From contig NZ_KI912532.1 of the NCBI RefSeq assembly GCF_000519045.1, positions 1,364,001 through 1,428,000 on the forward strand: DNA of 64,000 nucleotides, read 5' to 3'. Under the pieces are notes generated by a model that did not search any database, was not told the origin of the DNA, and saw only the letters and a list, made by a program, of their open reading frames with translations. The translations under genes and the position numbers were made by a program. How positions within the stretch are numbered: the first letter of the stretch is position 1; every line of letters begins with the position of its first letter. The DNA is from Dechloromonas agitata is5 (lineage in GTDB: Bacteria > Pseudomonadota > Gammaproteobacteria > Burkholderiales > Rhodocyclaceae). Shown piece after piece: positions 17,523 through 25,907 of this stretch.

Positions 17523-17768
17523 ATCGTTTGCAACGCGGGGAGCCCAGCGGCGAGCAGGGTCGCCCTGTTGCACCGCACCGCGAACATTGTGACGCGATCA
17601 ACTTTCCATTTGACGCCGGAAGCCCGAACGGCGCAAGACTGGATTTTCTCGCCCAAAAGCGTAGTCTGTAGTTGAAGGCCGAAGAGAAGTCAGTCGGTCC
17701 TGGAGATCAACAACGTGACTGGAGGCAACATGGTTGAAAGTCCGCCGCAGTTCAAGATGATTGCGTAG
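17523..17768. other. Intergenic region after ccoG, no gene recognised
   Basis: No coding frame of credible quality. A 68-codon minus-strand frame (17598-17804) has no ribosome-binding site or family resemblance. The region leads into a hairpin-rich segment ending in a terminator. Confidence 0.4.
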
Positions 17769-17858
17769 TGCCCCAAACGGCGAAAGCCGTAATGCTCCGG
17801 TCAATTTCTACGGAGCCAAGGATTGACGAAGCCCAAGCATTCAAACGCTTGGGCTTTT
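17769..17858 (+). ncRNA. Candidate structured RNA ending in a terminator
   Basis: Three consecutive hairpins on the plus strand: ACGGC-GAAA-GCCGT (about 17777-17790, a GNRA-type tetraloop), GCTCCG...CGGAGC (about 17794-17816), and AAGCCCAAGC/GCTTGGGCTT (17829-17856) with a short T-run. No coding gene lies on this strand within 400 bases upstream of it except ccoG. It could be the 3' end of a small RNA or a processed ccoG 3' UTR. It matches no RNA family I recognise, and its 5' end is not defined. Confidence 0.3.
17829..17858 (+). terminator. Rho-independent terminator
   Basis: Ten-base perfect stem AAGCCCAAGC/GCTTGGGCTT with loop ATTCAAAC, followed by TT. It ends whatever transcript covers the preceding hairpins; ccoG stops 300 bases upstream. 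Confidence 0.75.
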
Positions 17859-18005
17859 GCTTGGCCGTATCCGGTTCTGAATCACGATGGCCTCACCGAC
17901 GATGCGGAAGGCATCGGAAGCGGGGGGTGAGAGCGGCTTGTCTGCGGGACATGGCGGGCCGCACCCCTTCCAGGGTCAGTTCGTGGAAACTCGGGTGAAT
18001 GCCCA

Positions 18006-18557
18006 TCACCGGTTGCTGGCCACCGGTGGCACGTATTCCGGCACCTTGTTTTTTACCGATGGTTGCGCCTTGAGATAGGCGAAGAGCGCACGCAGATCTT
18101 GGTCTGGCAGTGAGCCGACCGATTGCCAGGGCATTGGCGGCATGATCGGGCGGCCGACGCCGAGGTGCTTGCCTTTACGCATGGTCTGGATGAAATCGTT
18201 TTCGCTCCAGGCGCCGATACCTGTTTCCCGATCGGGCGTCAGGTTGCTGGCGTAGGAAATACCCCAAGGGCCGACGAAGGCGGTCATGCTGCCGGCACCG
18301 CCCCAGTTCCATGGGCCGTCGAGCTTGGGTGGGGCTGGCAGGACAAGTTCGGCCGGGTGGCCGGAGAGGCCCCGCGCCATATCCTTTTCCGGGCCGTTCG
18401 GACCGATCTTGAATGGGGTGTGGCAATCGACGCAACCACCGTAGGCGGCCAGCTGGGCGCCGCGCTTGACGCGGGCTGCGTCGGCTTCGCCGGCGAAGGT
18501 TGTGCCAGTAATCAAGCCTAGAGCAATGAACGTGGAAGTCAGTGTGGCAATGCGCAT
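18006..18557 (-). CDS. Periplasmic monohaem c-type cytochrome
   Basis: 183-residue cytochrome with a signal peptide (cleavage likely after TFA, residue 22) and one haem motif CVDCH (C42, C45, H46). The IMPPMPW segment probably supplies the methionine axial ligand. The sequence resembles the cytochrome subunits that accompany periplasmic dehydrogenases. The start overlaps the end of the E1 beta gene by 19 bases, so it is the last gene of that unit. Confidence 0.82.
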   Translation of the reverse strand: MRIATLTSTFIALGLITGTTFAGEADAARVKRGAQLAAYGGCVDCHTPFKIGPNGPEKDMARGLSGHPAELVLPAPPKLDGPWNWGGAGSMTAFVGPWGISYASNLTPDRETGIGAWSENDFIQTMRKGKHLGVGRPIMPPMPWQSVGSLPDQDLRALFAYLKAQPSVKNKVPEYVPPVASNR

Positions 18558-19552
18558 TTTGAGTTCTCCATTGGGGGATAGGTCAAGGGTCGATGCGAGG
18601 CGCAAAGCTGCCTTGCTGCGGCAGCAATGGCATCGGCTTGTGGCACGGTGGCCTGTTCGAGCGGGAAGCTGGATGGCACCGGGGCATCCGGGCCGCCGAG
18701 GCGGACAACGGGCGTCTTGAGGCAGGCAAAGGCCTGCTCGGCGATCAGTGCGGCGATTTCTGCACCGACGCCGCATAGGCGGTTGGCTTCATGGACGACG
18801 ACGACCCGCCCCGTCTTGCGGGCGGTGGCGAGGATGGCGGCTTCATCGAGTGGCTTCAGGCTGCGCAAGTCGATGACTTCGGCAGCGATGCCCTCGGCCG
18901 CCAGGCTTTCGGCGGCCTGCGCGCAGTGATGCACGGTCTTGCCGTAGGAAATGAGACTGACATCCGTACCGGCACGAACGGTGGATGCCTGGCCGAGGGG
19001 TATCGGCACGGCGTCGGTGGGCACCTCGCCGGGTTGGTAGAGCAGGCCGATGTCGAGCAGGAAGACGACCGGGTTGTCGTCGCGGATGGCTGCCTTGAGC
19101 AGTGCGCGGGCGTCGGCCGGGTTGCTTGGCATGACGACCTTGAGGCCGGGGCTATGCACGAACCAGGCCTCGACGTTGTGGTTGTGCTGGGCACCAACGC
19201 CCCAGCCGGCACCGGTCATGGCCAGCGCGACCAGCGGGAAGCTGAATTGGCCGCCCGACATGTAGCGTAGCTTGCCGGCGCTGTTGACCAGCTCGTCCAT
19301 GGCGTAGCAGAGGAAGGGCGCAAAGAGCAGGTCGGCGACCGGGCGCAGGCCGCCCGCGGCGGCACCGACTGCCGTGCCGGCGATGATGCCCTCGGCCAGT
19401 GGCGTGTTGCGGACGCGCAGGGCACCGAATTCGGTGACGAGTTCATGGCGCTTGGTGGCAATACCTTCGCCGAAGGCGATGACCTTGTTATCGCGGCGCA
19501 TTTCCTCGGCCAGGGCCAGGCCGATGGCGTCGTTCAGGGGGAGTGTGGGCAT
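18539..19552 (-). CDS. TPP-dependent 2-oxoacid/acetoin dehydrogenase E1 beta subunit
   Basis: 337-residue transketolase-like protein with the E1 beta pattern: ALAEEMRRDNKVIAFGEGI, NTPLAEGIIAGTAVGAA, MTGAGWGVGAQHNH and the C-terminal VIDLRSLKPLDEAAI and VVVVHEANRLCGVG. With the alpha subunit it decarboxylates a 2-oxoacid or acetoin using thiamine diphosphate. It lies 7 bases after the alpha gene. No lipoyl E2 or E3 gene occurs nearby, which is unusual for this family. Confidence 0.88.
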   Translation of the reverse strand: MPTLPLNDAIGLALAEEMRRDNKVIAFGEGIATKRHELVTEFGALRVRNTPLAEGIIAGTAVGAAAGGLRPVADLLFAPFLCYAMDELVNSAGKLRYMSGGQFSFPLVALAMTGAGWGVGAQHNHNVEAWFVHSPGLKVVMPSNPADARALLKAAIRDDNPVVFLLDIGLLYQPGEVPTDAVPIPLGQASTVRAGTDVSLISYGKTVHHCAQAAESLAAEGIAAEVIDLRSLKPLDEAAILATARKTGRVVVVHEANRLCGVGAEIAALIAEQAFACLKTPVVRLGGPDAPVPSSFPLEQATVPQADAIAAAARQLCASHRPLTYPPMENSKCALPH

Positions 19553-19559
19553 GGCGGCC

Positions 19560-20522
19560 TCAGGCGTAAACATCGAGGGTGAGTTCCTCGATGGATGGGA
19601 AGGGAGAGGCGCTGGCAAAGGCCACCGCGGTGGCAATGCGGGCATCGACCCGGGCAATCAGCTCGGCGTCGGCGGTCAGGGAGAGCTGTCCGGCGCCGAT
19701 CAGGCGATCGCGGCAGAGGGCGATCGGGTCGCGGGCCAGCCAGGCGGCGAGTTCTGCCTTGTCGACGTAGCCCTGATCGTCTGGCTCGAAATGGCCGCGT
19801 GTGCGGTAGGTCAGCACTTCGAGCAGCACCGGTCGGCGGGTGTCGCGCACCTGTGTGGCAGCGTTGCGGGTGGCTTCGAGTACGGCGAAAACATCGTTGC
19901 CATCGACGGTTTGTACCGGAATACCGTAGCCGGCCCCCCAGTCGGAGACGTGTTCGCGGCTCATCGCTTCGCGGCGATGGACGAAGGCCTGCCACTGATT
20001 GTTCTCGCAGATGTAGAGCACCGGCAGGTTCCACAGGGCGGCAAGATTGAGCGATTCATGGAAGCTGCCTTCGCAGGCGGCACCATCGCCAAAGAAGCAG
20101 GCGACGATGCCGGGCCGTCCCTGCATCGTCTGGGCCAGGGCGACGCCGGGGGCGAGCGAGAGTTCGCCACCGACGATGGTGGTGGTCAGCACGACCCCGA
20201 GTTCCTTGACGGAAATGTGCAGCGATCCGCTCCGGCCCTTGCAGTAGCCGTCGCGCCGACCCATCACTTCAGCCAGCAGGCGACCGGGGTCGGCGCCGCG
20301 TGCCAGCAGATGGCCGGCGCTGCGGTGGTTGGTCAGGATCAGATCGTCGGCAGTGAGGGCGTTGATGGCGCCGACCGCGGCGGCTTCCTGGCCGACCGAG
20401 GTGCAGGTGCCGGGAATGCGCCCGTCGGTGCTGCCCTGGACGATGGCGTTTTCGTAAGCGCGGATCAGCAGCAGCTGTTCATACAGCCGGAGCGGATCGG
20501 CGGCGGTTGGGAATTCGTTCAT
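19560..20522 (-). CDS. TPP-dependent 2-oxoacid/acetoin dehydrogenase E1 alpha subunit
   Basis: 320-residue E1 alpha subunit. The thiamine diphosphate motif begins with FFGDGAACEGSFHESLNLA and ends with ENN. The substrate-channel HRSAGHLLARG, YCKGRSGSLHI and the phosphorylation-loop-like YRTRGHFEPDD are also present. ATG 20522 has an AGGAG Shine-Dalgarno, better than the upstream ATG 20537. The substrate is undecided between acetoin and a 2-oxoacid; acetoin dehydrogenase (AcoA) is the closest resemblance. Confidence 0.88.
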   Translation of the reverse strand: MNEFPTAADPLRLYEQLLLIRAYENAIVQGSTDGRIPGTCTSVGQEAAAVGAINALTADDLILTNHRSAGHLLARGADPGRLLAEVMGRRDGYCKGRSGSLHISVKELGVVLTTTIVGGELSLAPGVALAQTMQGRPGIVACFFGDGAACEGSFHESLNLAALWNLPVLYICENNQWQAFVHRREAMSREHVSDWGAGYGIPVQTVDGNDVFAVLEATRNAATQVRDTRRPVLLEVLTYRTRGHFEPDDQGYVDKAELAAWLARDPIALCRDRLIGAGQLSLTADAELIARVDARIATAVAFASASPFPSIEELTLDVYA

Positions 20523-20656
20523 GGCGACTCCTGTCATGGGGATGACGGAAGTCTAGGCGGCCAAAAATGGCGGACAAGGGGCGCGGCGCCCGCTTACGAA
20601 TCATTTAAGAAATGCTGAATGAAGATTTAAGAAAGACCGCTGCCGGGCCGGAAAAA

Positions 20657-21994
20657 TCAGCTTTCGACCAGCGTCAAGGGGCGCTCGACGGTGAGCGTGA
20701 AACGACCGCGCCCGGTCTTGCCGATGGCGATGCCGGCATTGCGCTCGGCCAGCCGGCGTTGCAGCAGCACGAGGCGGGCTTCCAGGTTGTCGCTGGCGCC
20801 GGGCAGGCGGATGCGGGAATCGACCCGCAGGCCCTTGTTGGTGAAGGTGGTCCGGCCGCGTTGGGTGAAGTCGTTGAGCAGCGCCCAGAGAATGGCGCCG
20901 GCCACACCCTTGATCAGGTAGTCGTCGTCGACAAAGATGCTGTCGTTGGCGGCAAAGTAACGCACGGTCAGCGGAGCACCCTCGGGCGGCATGGCGGGGC
21001 GTTCGGCGACTGGCGTTTCGTCCGGCGCATCGTCCGTCATCTGGTGGTGCTGCATGGCCAGGCCAAGCTGGGCGGCGAAGACGACCAGCGCATCTTCCTC
21101 GTCGTAGTCGAAATGCAGGTCGGCCAGGCTTTCGACGTAGATCACGCCGAGCAGCCGGTCGCCAGCGACGATGGGGATCGCCATCTGGCTGGCGGCATTG
21201 GGCAGGCCGGGCAACGGGATGGCGGTTTCCAGCGCGTCGAGTTGCCCCTCGGCAGCCAGCCCGTCACGCACGGTGCGGCCGTAGGCGTACTCGCTGGTCA
21301 TGAAGCCGATACGGATCGGCGAGCGTTCGCGGGCGCAGATACCGATCAGGCCGGAGCCGACCGGAATCTCCGAGCCGATGCCCGATTGCGCGTAGCCGCG
21401 ACTGGCGAGCGTGAACAGGCAGCCGCGCGCCTCGTCGTGCATCAGCAGCATGAGATGGCTGAAGCCGAATTCTTTCTCCAGGCAGTCCACGGCCTTTTCG
21501 AGCAGGCACTCGAGGTTGGCGCAGCCGCTCAGGCGTTCGGTGGAGCGGCGCAGGGCATTCAGGCAGTTGACGGCCGGTGGGGGCGGGCTGATGCAACCGC
21601 CCGGAACCGGCACGATATCCAGCACACGGTAGATGTCGGCGCCGAGCAGGCGAAAGATGCCGGTCATTCCGCTATGCGCCGCAATGCCGGCGAGCTTGGC
21701 CTTCATCCGCTCGAACAGCGGGCCGGCCGTTTCGGTACGCAGGTATTGCAACGAGAGGCGGTACTGCCGGGCCGTCAGATGGCTGGTCAGTAGCAGGCGA
21801 ACCGGCGAGCCCGCCAGCACGTTGCGCCGGGTGGTGTTGAAGAACTGGTAGGAAAGCGCAAGGTGCTCGTTATCGACATACTCCGCCTGCGACAGGAAAG
21901 CGACATTGGGCACTCCCGCCGGATCGCAGGTGACGATGTGGCCGGGAATGACGCCTTCCAGGCAGTCGCGCAGGGTATCGAGGCGGGGCGTCAT
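20657..21994 (-). CDS. PNPOx-fold / GAF / winged-helix regulatory protein
   Basis: 445-residue protein with three parts. Residues 1-130 resemble a pyridoxamine-phosphate-oxidase-fold domain (IPGHIVTCDPAGVPNVAFLSQ). Residues about 160-320 form a GAF domain (EKEFGFSHLMLLMHDEARG, QMAIPIVAGDRLLGVIYVES). Residues about 345-445 look like a winged helix that ends in a beta hairpin (NLEARLVLLQRRLAERN, GRGRFTLTVERP). This suggests a cytoplasmic ligand or redox sensor. It starts within the stop of the preceding PNPOx-like gene (ATGA) and precedes the E1 genes by 134 bases. Confidence 0.7.
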   Translation of the reverse strand: MTPRLDTLRDCLEGVIPGHIVTCDPAGVPNVAFLSQAEYVDNEHLALSYQFFNTTRRNVLAGSPVRLLLTSHLTARQYRLSLQYLRTETAGPLFERMKAKLAGIAAHSGMTGIFRLLGADIYRVLDIVPVPGGCISPPPPAVNCLNALRRSTERLSGCANLECLLEKAVDCLEKEFGFSHLMLLMHDEARGCLFTLASRGYAQSGIGSEIPVGSGLIGICARERSPIRIGFMTSEYAYGRTVRDGLAAEGQLDALETAIPLPGLPNAASQMAIPIVAGDRLLGVIYVESLADLHFDYDEEDALVVFAAQLGLAMQHHQMTDDAPDETPVAERPAMPPEGAPLTVRYFAANDSIFVDDDYLIKGVAGAILWALLNDFTQRGRTTFTNKGLRVDSRIRLPGASDNLEARLVLLQRRLAERNAGIAIGKTGRGRFTLTVERPLTLVES

Positions 21995-22464
21995 AGCGTG
22001 GCTGGCAAGGGTTGGCCCGCCTTCGGTCCCGGCGTCTGGTCGAAGCCGCTGCTTGGCGTGAATACGACCATCACCAGATCCTCAGGCTGGTAGGAGAGCA
22101 GGGCGTGGACCAACTCCTCCGGTGTACCCAGTGCAACGACCTCGGGCACGAACTCCTCGATGTGTTTGCGGATGAGAGGCTCGTCGGCCGGGTCGAAGGT
22201 GGTGATGCGGGCATCGGTGCCCTTGAGCTGGGTGGTCCGGTTGGTGGTCGGCTGAGTGAATGCCACCGCGACACGCCCGGTCAGGCGAATGTTGTCGAGC
22301 GCTTCGGCGGCCTGCGTACGGGGCAGGATGATCCCGATGGCCTCACCATCGACCGGCTTGCAGGCAAAACCGCGGCTCATGCTCGGCAACCGCCCCGGTG
22401 CGCAAGCAGCCAGCGTGATGCTGACGCCGGACTGGATGAAGGCAACGATGTCGTGATCGAGCAT
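21991..22464 (-). CDS. Pyridoxamine 5'-phosphate oxidase-fold protein
   Basis: 157-residue protein of the flavin-binding split-barrel (PNPOx-like) superfamily: VSITLAACAPGRLPSMSRGFACK and NIRLTGRVAVAFTQPTTNRTTQLKG are typical. It is the first gene of a unit with the PNPOx-GAF protein, overlapping by 4 bases. It has no signal peptide. A cofactor (FMN, F420 or haem) cannot be told from the sequence. Confidence 0.75.
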   Translation of the reverse strand: MLDHDIVAFIQSGVSITLAACAPGRLPSMSRGFACKPVDGEAIGIILPRTQAAEALDNIRLTGRVAVAFTQPTTNRTTQLKGTDARITTFDPADEPLIRKHIEEFVPEVVALGTPEELVHALLSYQPEDLVMVVFTPSSGFDQTPGPKAGQPLPATL

Positions 22465-22682
22465 GAGCGGGTTTCCTGATCGGGCCGCAGATGATATCGC
22501 AATGTCCTATGCCGGGTGCGGGCAGGGGGAGGCGGGCGAATGGCATGGCCTGACGGCTTGTCGCCTGTTACCGCATTTGAGCCAATCGGCCATCGATAGT
22601 TCAGGAACGCCCAAGGCGTACCGGGGGCAGTTTTCGGTTTGCGCTACGCGGCCTTGGCCGGCAGATCACTTTCGCGTGCCAA

Positions 22683-23585
22683 TCATCCGACGAGGCGTTC
22701 GCCTCCCGCATCCTGGATGATGGCGATTGCGGGGTGGGGGAGGCGCTTATGGGTGGAGATGGCATACCAGCTCTCGCCGACCCCATGCAGCGCGCCGAGT
22801 GGATGGGCCTGGAACTGCGCCAGGATGTCGGCGTGCATGGCGGCCGGCGCCGGGAAGAGTCCGAGGCCGGCGCGCCCGAAGGTTTTGAGCAGGGCGCTGT
22901 CGCTGAATTCCCCGACGATTTCGGGCCGGATGTCGTGGGCTTCGAACCAGGCATCGATGGCGCCGCGCAAGGGGTCGCTGCGTGCCGGGAGGAGCAGGGG
23001 GGCGCCGTCGAGCTGCCTCGGAAATGCCGGCCCGTAACGTGCGCACAGATCGGCGCTCCCGAAAAGCGCGATGCCGACGTTGCCCAGCAAGTGGGAGTCG
23101 AGCTTCAGGTTGGCTCGTTGCGGTGCGGAACGGTCAGCGACGACGAGATCGAGACGGTTGAGCGCCAGTTCCCCGAGCAGGTGTTCGAAATCGCCCTCGA
23201 TGCACGCCAGGCGGAACTTGTGCGGAGGCCGTAGCAGGCTTTCCAGCAAGCGGAACGAGATCAGCTTGGGCACCGCATCGGTGACGCCAACCGCAAAGCG
23301 GGGCCGGGTGTGCGTACCTTCGGCCAGGGCCTCGCGGAGCTTGCCGCCGATCTGGAAAATCTGCTCCGCATAGCCCAGCGCGGTGCGCCCGGCTTCGGTC
23401 AGGATCAGCGATCTTCCCTGCGGGGCGAACAGGGCCTGGCCGAGTTGACGCTCGAGCAGGCCGAGCTGGGTGCTGATGGTTTGCACCGACAGGCCAAGCC
23501 GTTCCGCCGCGCGCGTGATGCTGCCTTCCTTGGCCACGGCCCAGAAATACAGGAGATGCCGATAGTTCAGGTCGTCGGGTTTCAT
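22683..23585 (-). CDS. LysR-family regulator, NhaR-like
   Basis: 300-residue LysR regulator. The N-terminal helix-turn-helix (residues 5-62: LNYRHLLYFWAVAKEGSITR then SVQTISTQLGLLERQLG) is close to NhaR, the activator of sodium/proton antiporter genes. A co-inducer domain follows (about 90-295). No nhaA is adjacent; the divergent operon is TerB/TerC, which could be its target. ATG 23585 is preferred because the longer frame upstream runs through the spacer. Confidence 0.85.
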   Translation of the reverse strand: MKPDDLNYRHLLYFWAVAKEGSITRAAERLGLSVQTISTQLGLLERQLGQALFAPQGRSLILTEAGRTALGYAEQIFQIGGKLREALAEGTHTRPRFAVGVTDAVPKLISFRLLESLLRPPHKFRLACIEGDFEHLLGELALNRLDLVVADRSAPQRANLKLDSHLLGNVGIALFGSADLCARYGPAFPRQLDGAPLLLPARSDPLRGAIDAWFEAHDIRPEIVGEFSDSALLKTFGRAGLGLFPAPAAMHADILAQFQAHPLGALHGVGESWYAISTHKRLPHPAIAIIQDAGGERLVG

Positions 23586-23708
23586 TTTTATTGTTCCATA
23601 AATTGGAAATTCATTATCGCAAATGTTCTGTTTATTGGTTTGTTTTGAACACCTACAGTGCGTCCGTGCGCTGCGGATTCCCGCGGTGCCCTGACCGAGG
23701 AGAAGACC

Positions 23709-23909
23709 ATGATCACCATCAGTGACTGCGAAGCATTTTGCGATGCCGATCCGGGCTGGGTCCGCGAGCTGGCCCGCCGCGAACAACTGGGCATGGTTCA
23801 GGCTTACGCCCAGGCCCACGAGATGATGACGGGGGCTGCGGTTCCGGTCGTACCAACCCGCCCGCTGCCTTCCGGGGATGGGCAACCCGGCTTCCGCCGT
23901 GCAGCCTGA
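23709..23909 (+). CDS. Small hypothetical protein (66 residues)
   Basis: Short gene preceded by a strong GAGGAGAAG Shine-Dalgarno at proper distance. It starts MITISDCEAFCDADPGWVRE and contains a helical stretch rich in Glu, Arg and Ala. It lies 10 bases before the TerB-like gene, so it belongs to the TerB/TerC operon. No family recognised; no signal or membrane segment. Confidence 0.6.
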   Translation: MITISDCEAFCDADPGWVRELARREQLGMVQAYAQAHEMMTGAAVPVVPTRPLPSGDGQPGFRRAA

Positions 23910-23919
23910 GGAGAACGAC

Positions 23920-24405
23920 ATGATGCGCCTGCAAACCCGCGAATCCCTGCCTGCGGTCTTCGGCTTCCGGCACCCCCTGCGCGCCTACGCGACCAACAGC
24001 CCGCGCGCCCAGGCCAGGCTGGTGGTGCTCGCCTTGCTGGCCGATGGCCGGCTCGACGAGCGCGAAATCGACACCCTTGACCGGCAAGGTATCCTCGCCG
24101 ATCTGGGCATCGCCCGCTCGGCCTTTGGCGAAGTGCTTGCCGATTTCTGCAGCGATGTGGCCGGCCAGTTGCCGGTGAACGGTGACGGCTACCAGATCAC
24201 CGCCAAGGCATTGGGCGGCATGCTGGATGAAGTATCGGACCGGACGGTGCGCAAGAAACTGCTGCGGCACATGCTGGCGGTGATCGACAGCGATGGCCAT
24301 CTGAGCGTGGCCGAGCGAAACCTGATCTGCAGTACGATCGAACACTGGCAGCCCCGGCGCGAAGGCGGCAGGCGAACGCCTGGTGGCGACCTGCGGACCG
24401 GTTGA
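23920..24405 (+). CDS. TerB-like (tellurite resistance) domain protein
   Basis: 161-residue helical cytoplasmic protein. Residues about 25-140 have the TerB-like repeat of an EF-hand-like acidic helix: LALLADGRLDEREIDTLDR and MLAVIDSDGHLSVAERNLI. TerB-like domains act with TerC at the membrane. The start is ATG 23920 with GAGGAG upstream. It lies 25 bases before terC. Confidence 0.75.
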   Translation: MMRLQTRESLPAVFGFRHPLRAYATNSPRAQARLVVLALLADGRLDEREIDTLDRQGILADLGIARSAFGEVLADFCSDVAGQLPVNGDGYQITAKALGGMLDEVSDRTVRKKLLRHMLAVIDSDGHLSVAERNLICSTIEHWQPRREGGRRTPGGDLRTG

Positions 24406-24430
24406 GTGACAGGTATCAGGGGAGGATGAC

Positions 24431-25390
24431 ATGGAGAGTATCGGCAGTCCGGAACTGTGGGGGGCCTTCGCGACGGTGGTCCTGGTGATGTTGGCCATCG
24501 ACCTGTTTGTCGTCGGCGGCGGCAAGGAGCATCGCGTGTCTTTCCGCGAGGCGGCGACCTGGTCGGTCGTCTGGGTCATGGTCTCCCTGCTGTTTGCGGC
24601 CGCCCTCTGGTGGTATCTGGAAGGCAGCGCCGGGCGCGCGATCGCCAATCAGAAGTCGCTGGAGTTCGTCACCGGATACCTGATCGAGAAATCGCTGGCG
24701 GTCGACAACGTCTTCGTCTGGCTGATGCTGTTCTCCTTCTTCGGCATACCGCTCGAACTGCAGAAACGGGTCCTGGTGTTCGGTGTGCTTGGCGCCATCG
24801 TCATGCGGACGATCATGATCTTCGCTGGCGCCTGGCTGATCACCCAGTTCCACTGGATCCTCTACCTTTTCGGCGCCTTCCTGCTGGTCACCGGCATCAA
24901 GATGTGGTGGTTCGCCGATGCCAAGCCGGACCTCGCGAACAACCCGGTCCTCAGATGGTTGCGCGGTCACATGAAGGTTACCGACAGCCTGCGTGGCGAG
25001 CGCTTCTTCGTCATGCAGGATGGTGTGCGCCATGCCACGCCGCTTTTCTTCGCCCTGGTCCTGGTGGAAATCTCCGACCTGATCTTCGCCGTCGATTCGA
25101 TTCCGGCCATTTTCGCGATCACCAGCGACCCCTTCATCGTCCTGACCTCGAACGTCTTCGCCATCCTCGGCCTGCGTGCCATGTACTTTCTGCTCGCCGA
25201 CATGGCCAGCCGCTTCTCGCTGCTCAAGTACGGTCTGGCGGCGGTGCTCGTCTTCATCGGCCTGAAGATGATGCTGATCGACCTCTACAAGATTCCCGTC
25301 GGCTTCTCGCTGGCTGTCGTGGCGACCTTCATCGGCATCTCGATCGGCCTGTCGCTGCGCAAGGAAAAGCAGGAACGTGAACGCGTTTGA
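24431..25390 (+). CDS. TerC/Alx family integral membrane protein
   Basis: 319-residue protein with about nine membrane helices and the TerC signatures [14 protein letters not shown] and [19 protein letters not shown]; their aspartates are likely metal ligands. TerC/Alx proteins are linked to manganese export and metal supply to exported enzymes. The yybP-ykoY riboswitch seen before alx in some species is not evident here, where the gene follows coding sequence. It overlaps the PAP2 gene by 14 bases. Confidence 0.92.
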   Translation: MESIGSPELWGAFATVVLVMLAIDLFVVGGGKEHRVSFREAATWSVVWVMVSLLFAAALWWYLEGSAGRAIANQKSLEFVTGYLIEKSLAVDNVFVWLMLFSFFGIPLELQKRVLVFGVLGAIVMRTIMIFAGAWLITQFHWILYLFGAFLLVTGIKMWWFADAKPDLANNPVLRWLRGHMKVTDSLRGERFFVMQDGVRHATPLFFALVLVEISDLIFAVDSIPAIFAITSDPFIVLTSNVFAILGLRAMYFLLADMASRFSLLKYGLAAVLVFIGLKMMLIDLYKIPVGFSLAVVATFIGISIGLSLRKEKQERERV

Positions 25391-25907
25391 GTTGATGGAC
25401 GGCGCGCTCCTCGTCTGGCTCAACGACTGGCGCCACCCGGCGCTGACTGCCGGGATGGGTTTCGTCACCTGGCTGGGTTCGCTGCTCGTGCTGTTGCCGC
25501 TGGCGCTGGCCATCGGCGGGTGGGGCAACGGGAGCCGTCACCGGCGCATGAGTCTGTTTCTCCCGGCCGCCGTTCTCGGGGCGGCTGGCATCGCCCACCT
25601 CCTCAAGTGGACCGTCGACCGGGAGCGGCCCGATCTCTTCCCGAGCCTGGTTGCCATGCCGGCGGATGCCAGTTTTCCCAGTGCCCACGCCATGCAGGTC
25701 ACCGCCTTCGTCGCCGCCTGGCTGGTGGCGAGCGGCAGCGTGCGGCGGGTGGGGCCGGTGCTCGCCGGATTGCTGGTGGTGACGGCCGTCGGTTTCTCAA
25801 GGCTCTACCTGCAGGTGCACTTCCCGAGCGACGTGCTCTTCGGCATCTTCGGCGGCCTCCTCTGGGTCGGGCTGCTCGGTCGTCTGCCCGTATGGCGGAG
25901 GGGGTGA
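25377..25907 (+). CDS. PAP2-family membrane phosphatase
   Basis: 176-residue polytopic protein with the full lipid phosphatase signature: KWTVDRERP (K77, R84, P85), SFPSAHAM (S102, H104) and [12 protein letters not shown] (R142, H148, D152). Such enzymes dephosphorylate phosphatidate, phosphatidylglycerophosphate or undecaprenyl diphosphate in the membrane. The GTG start at 25377 overlaps terC; ATG 25395 is an alternative. Its stop shares a base with the dgkA start. Confidence 0.9.
   Translation: MNAFELMDGALLVWLNDWRHPALTAGMGFVTWLGSLLVLLPLALAIGGWGNGSRHRRMSLFLPAAVLGAAGIAHLLKWTVDRERPDLFPSLVAMPADASFPSAHAMQVTAFVAAWLVASGSVRRVGPVLAGLLVVTAVGFSRLYLQVHFPSDVLFGIFGGLLWVGLLGRLPVWRRG

Noticed and set aside
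23586..24430. yybP-ykoY manganese riboswitch upstream of terC
   Set aside because: The DNA before terC is coding (TerB-like) and the spacer before the operon shows no matching stem or conserved loops.
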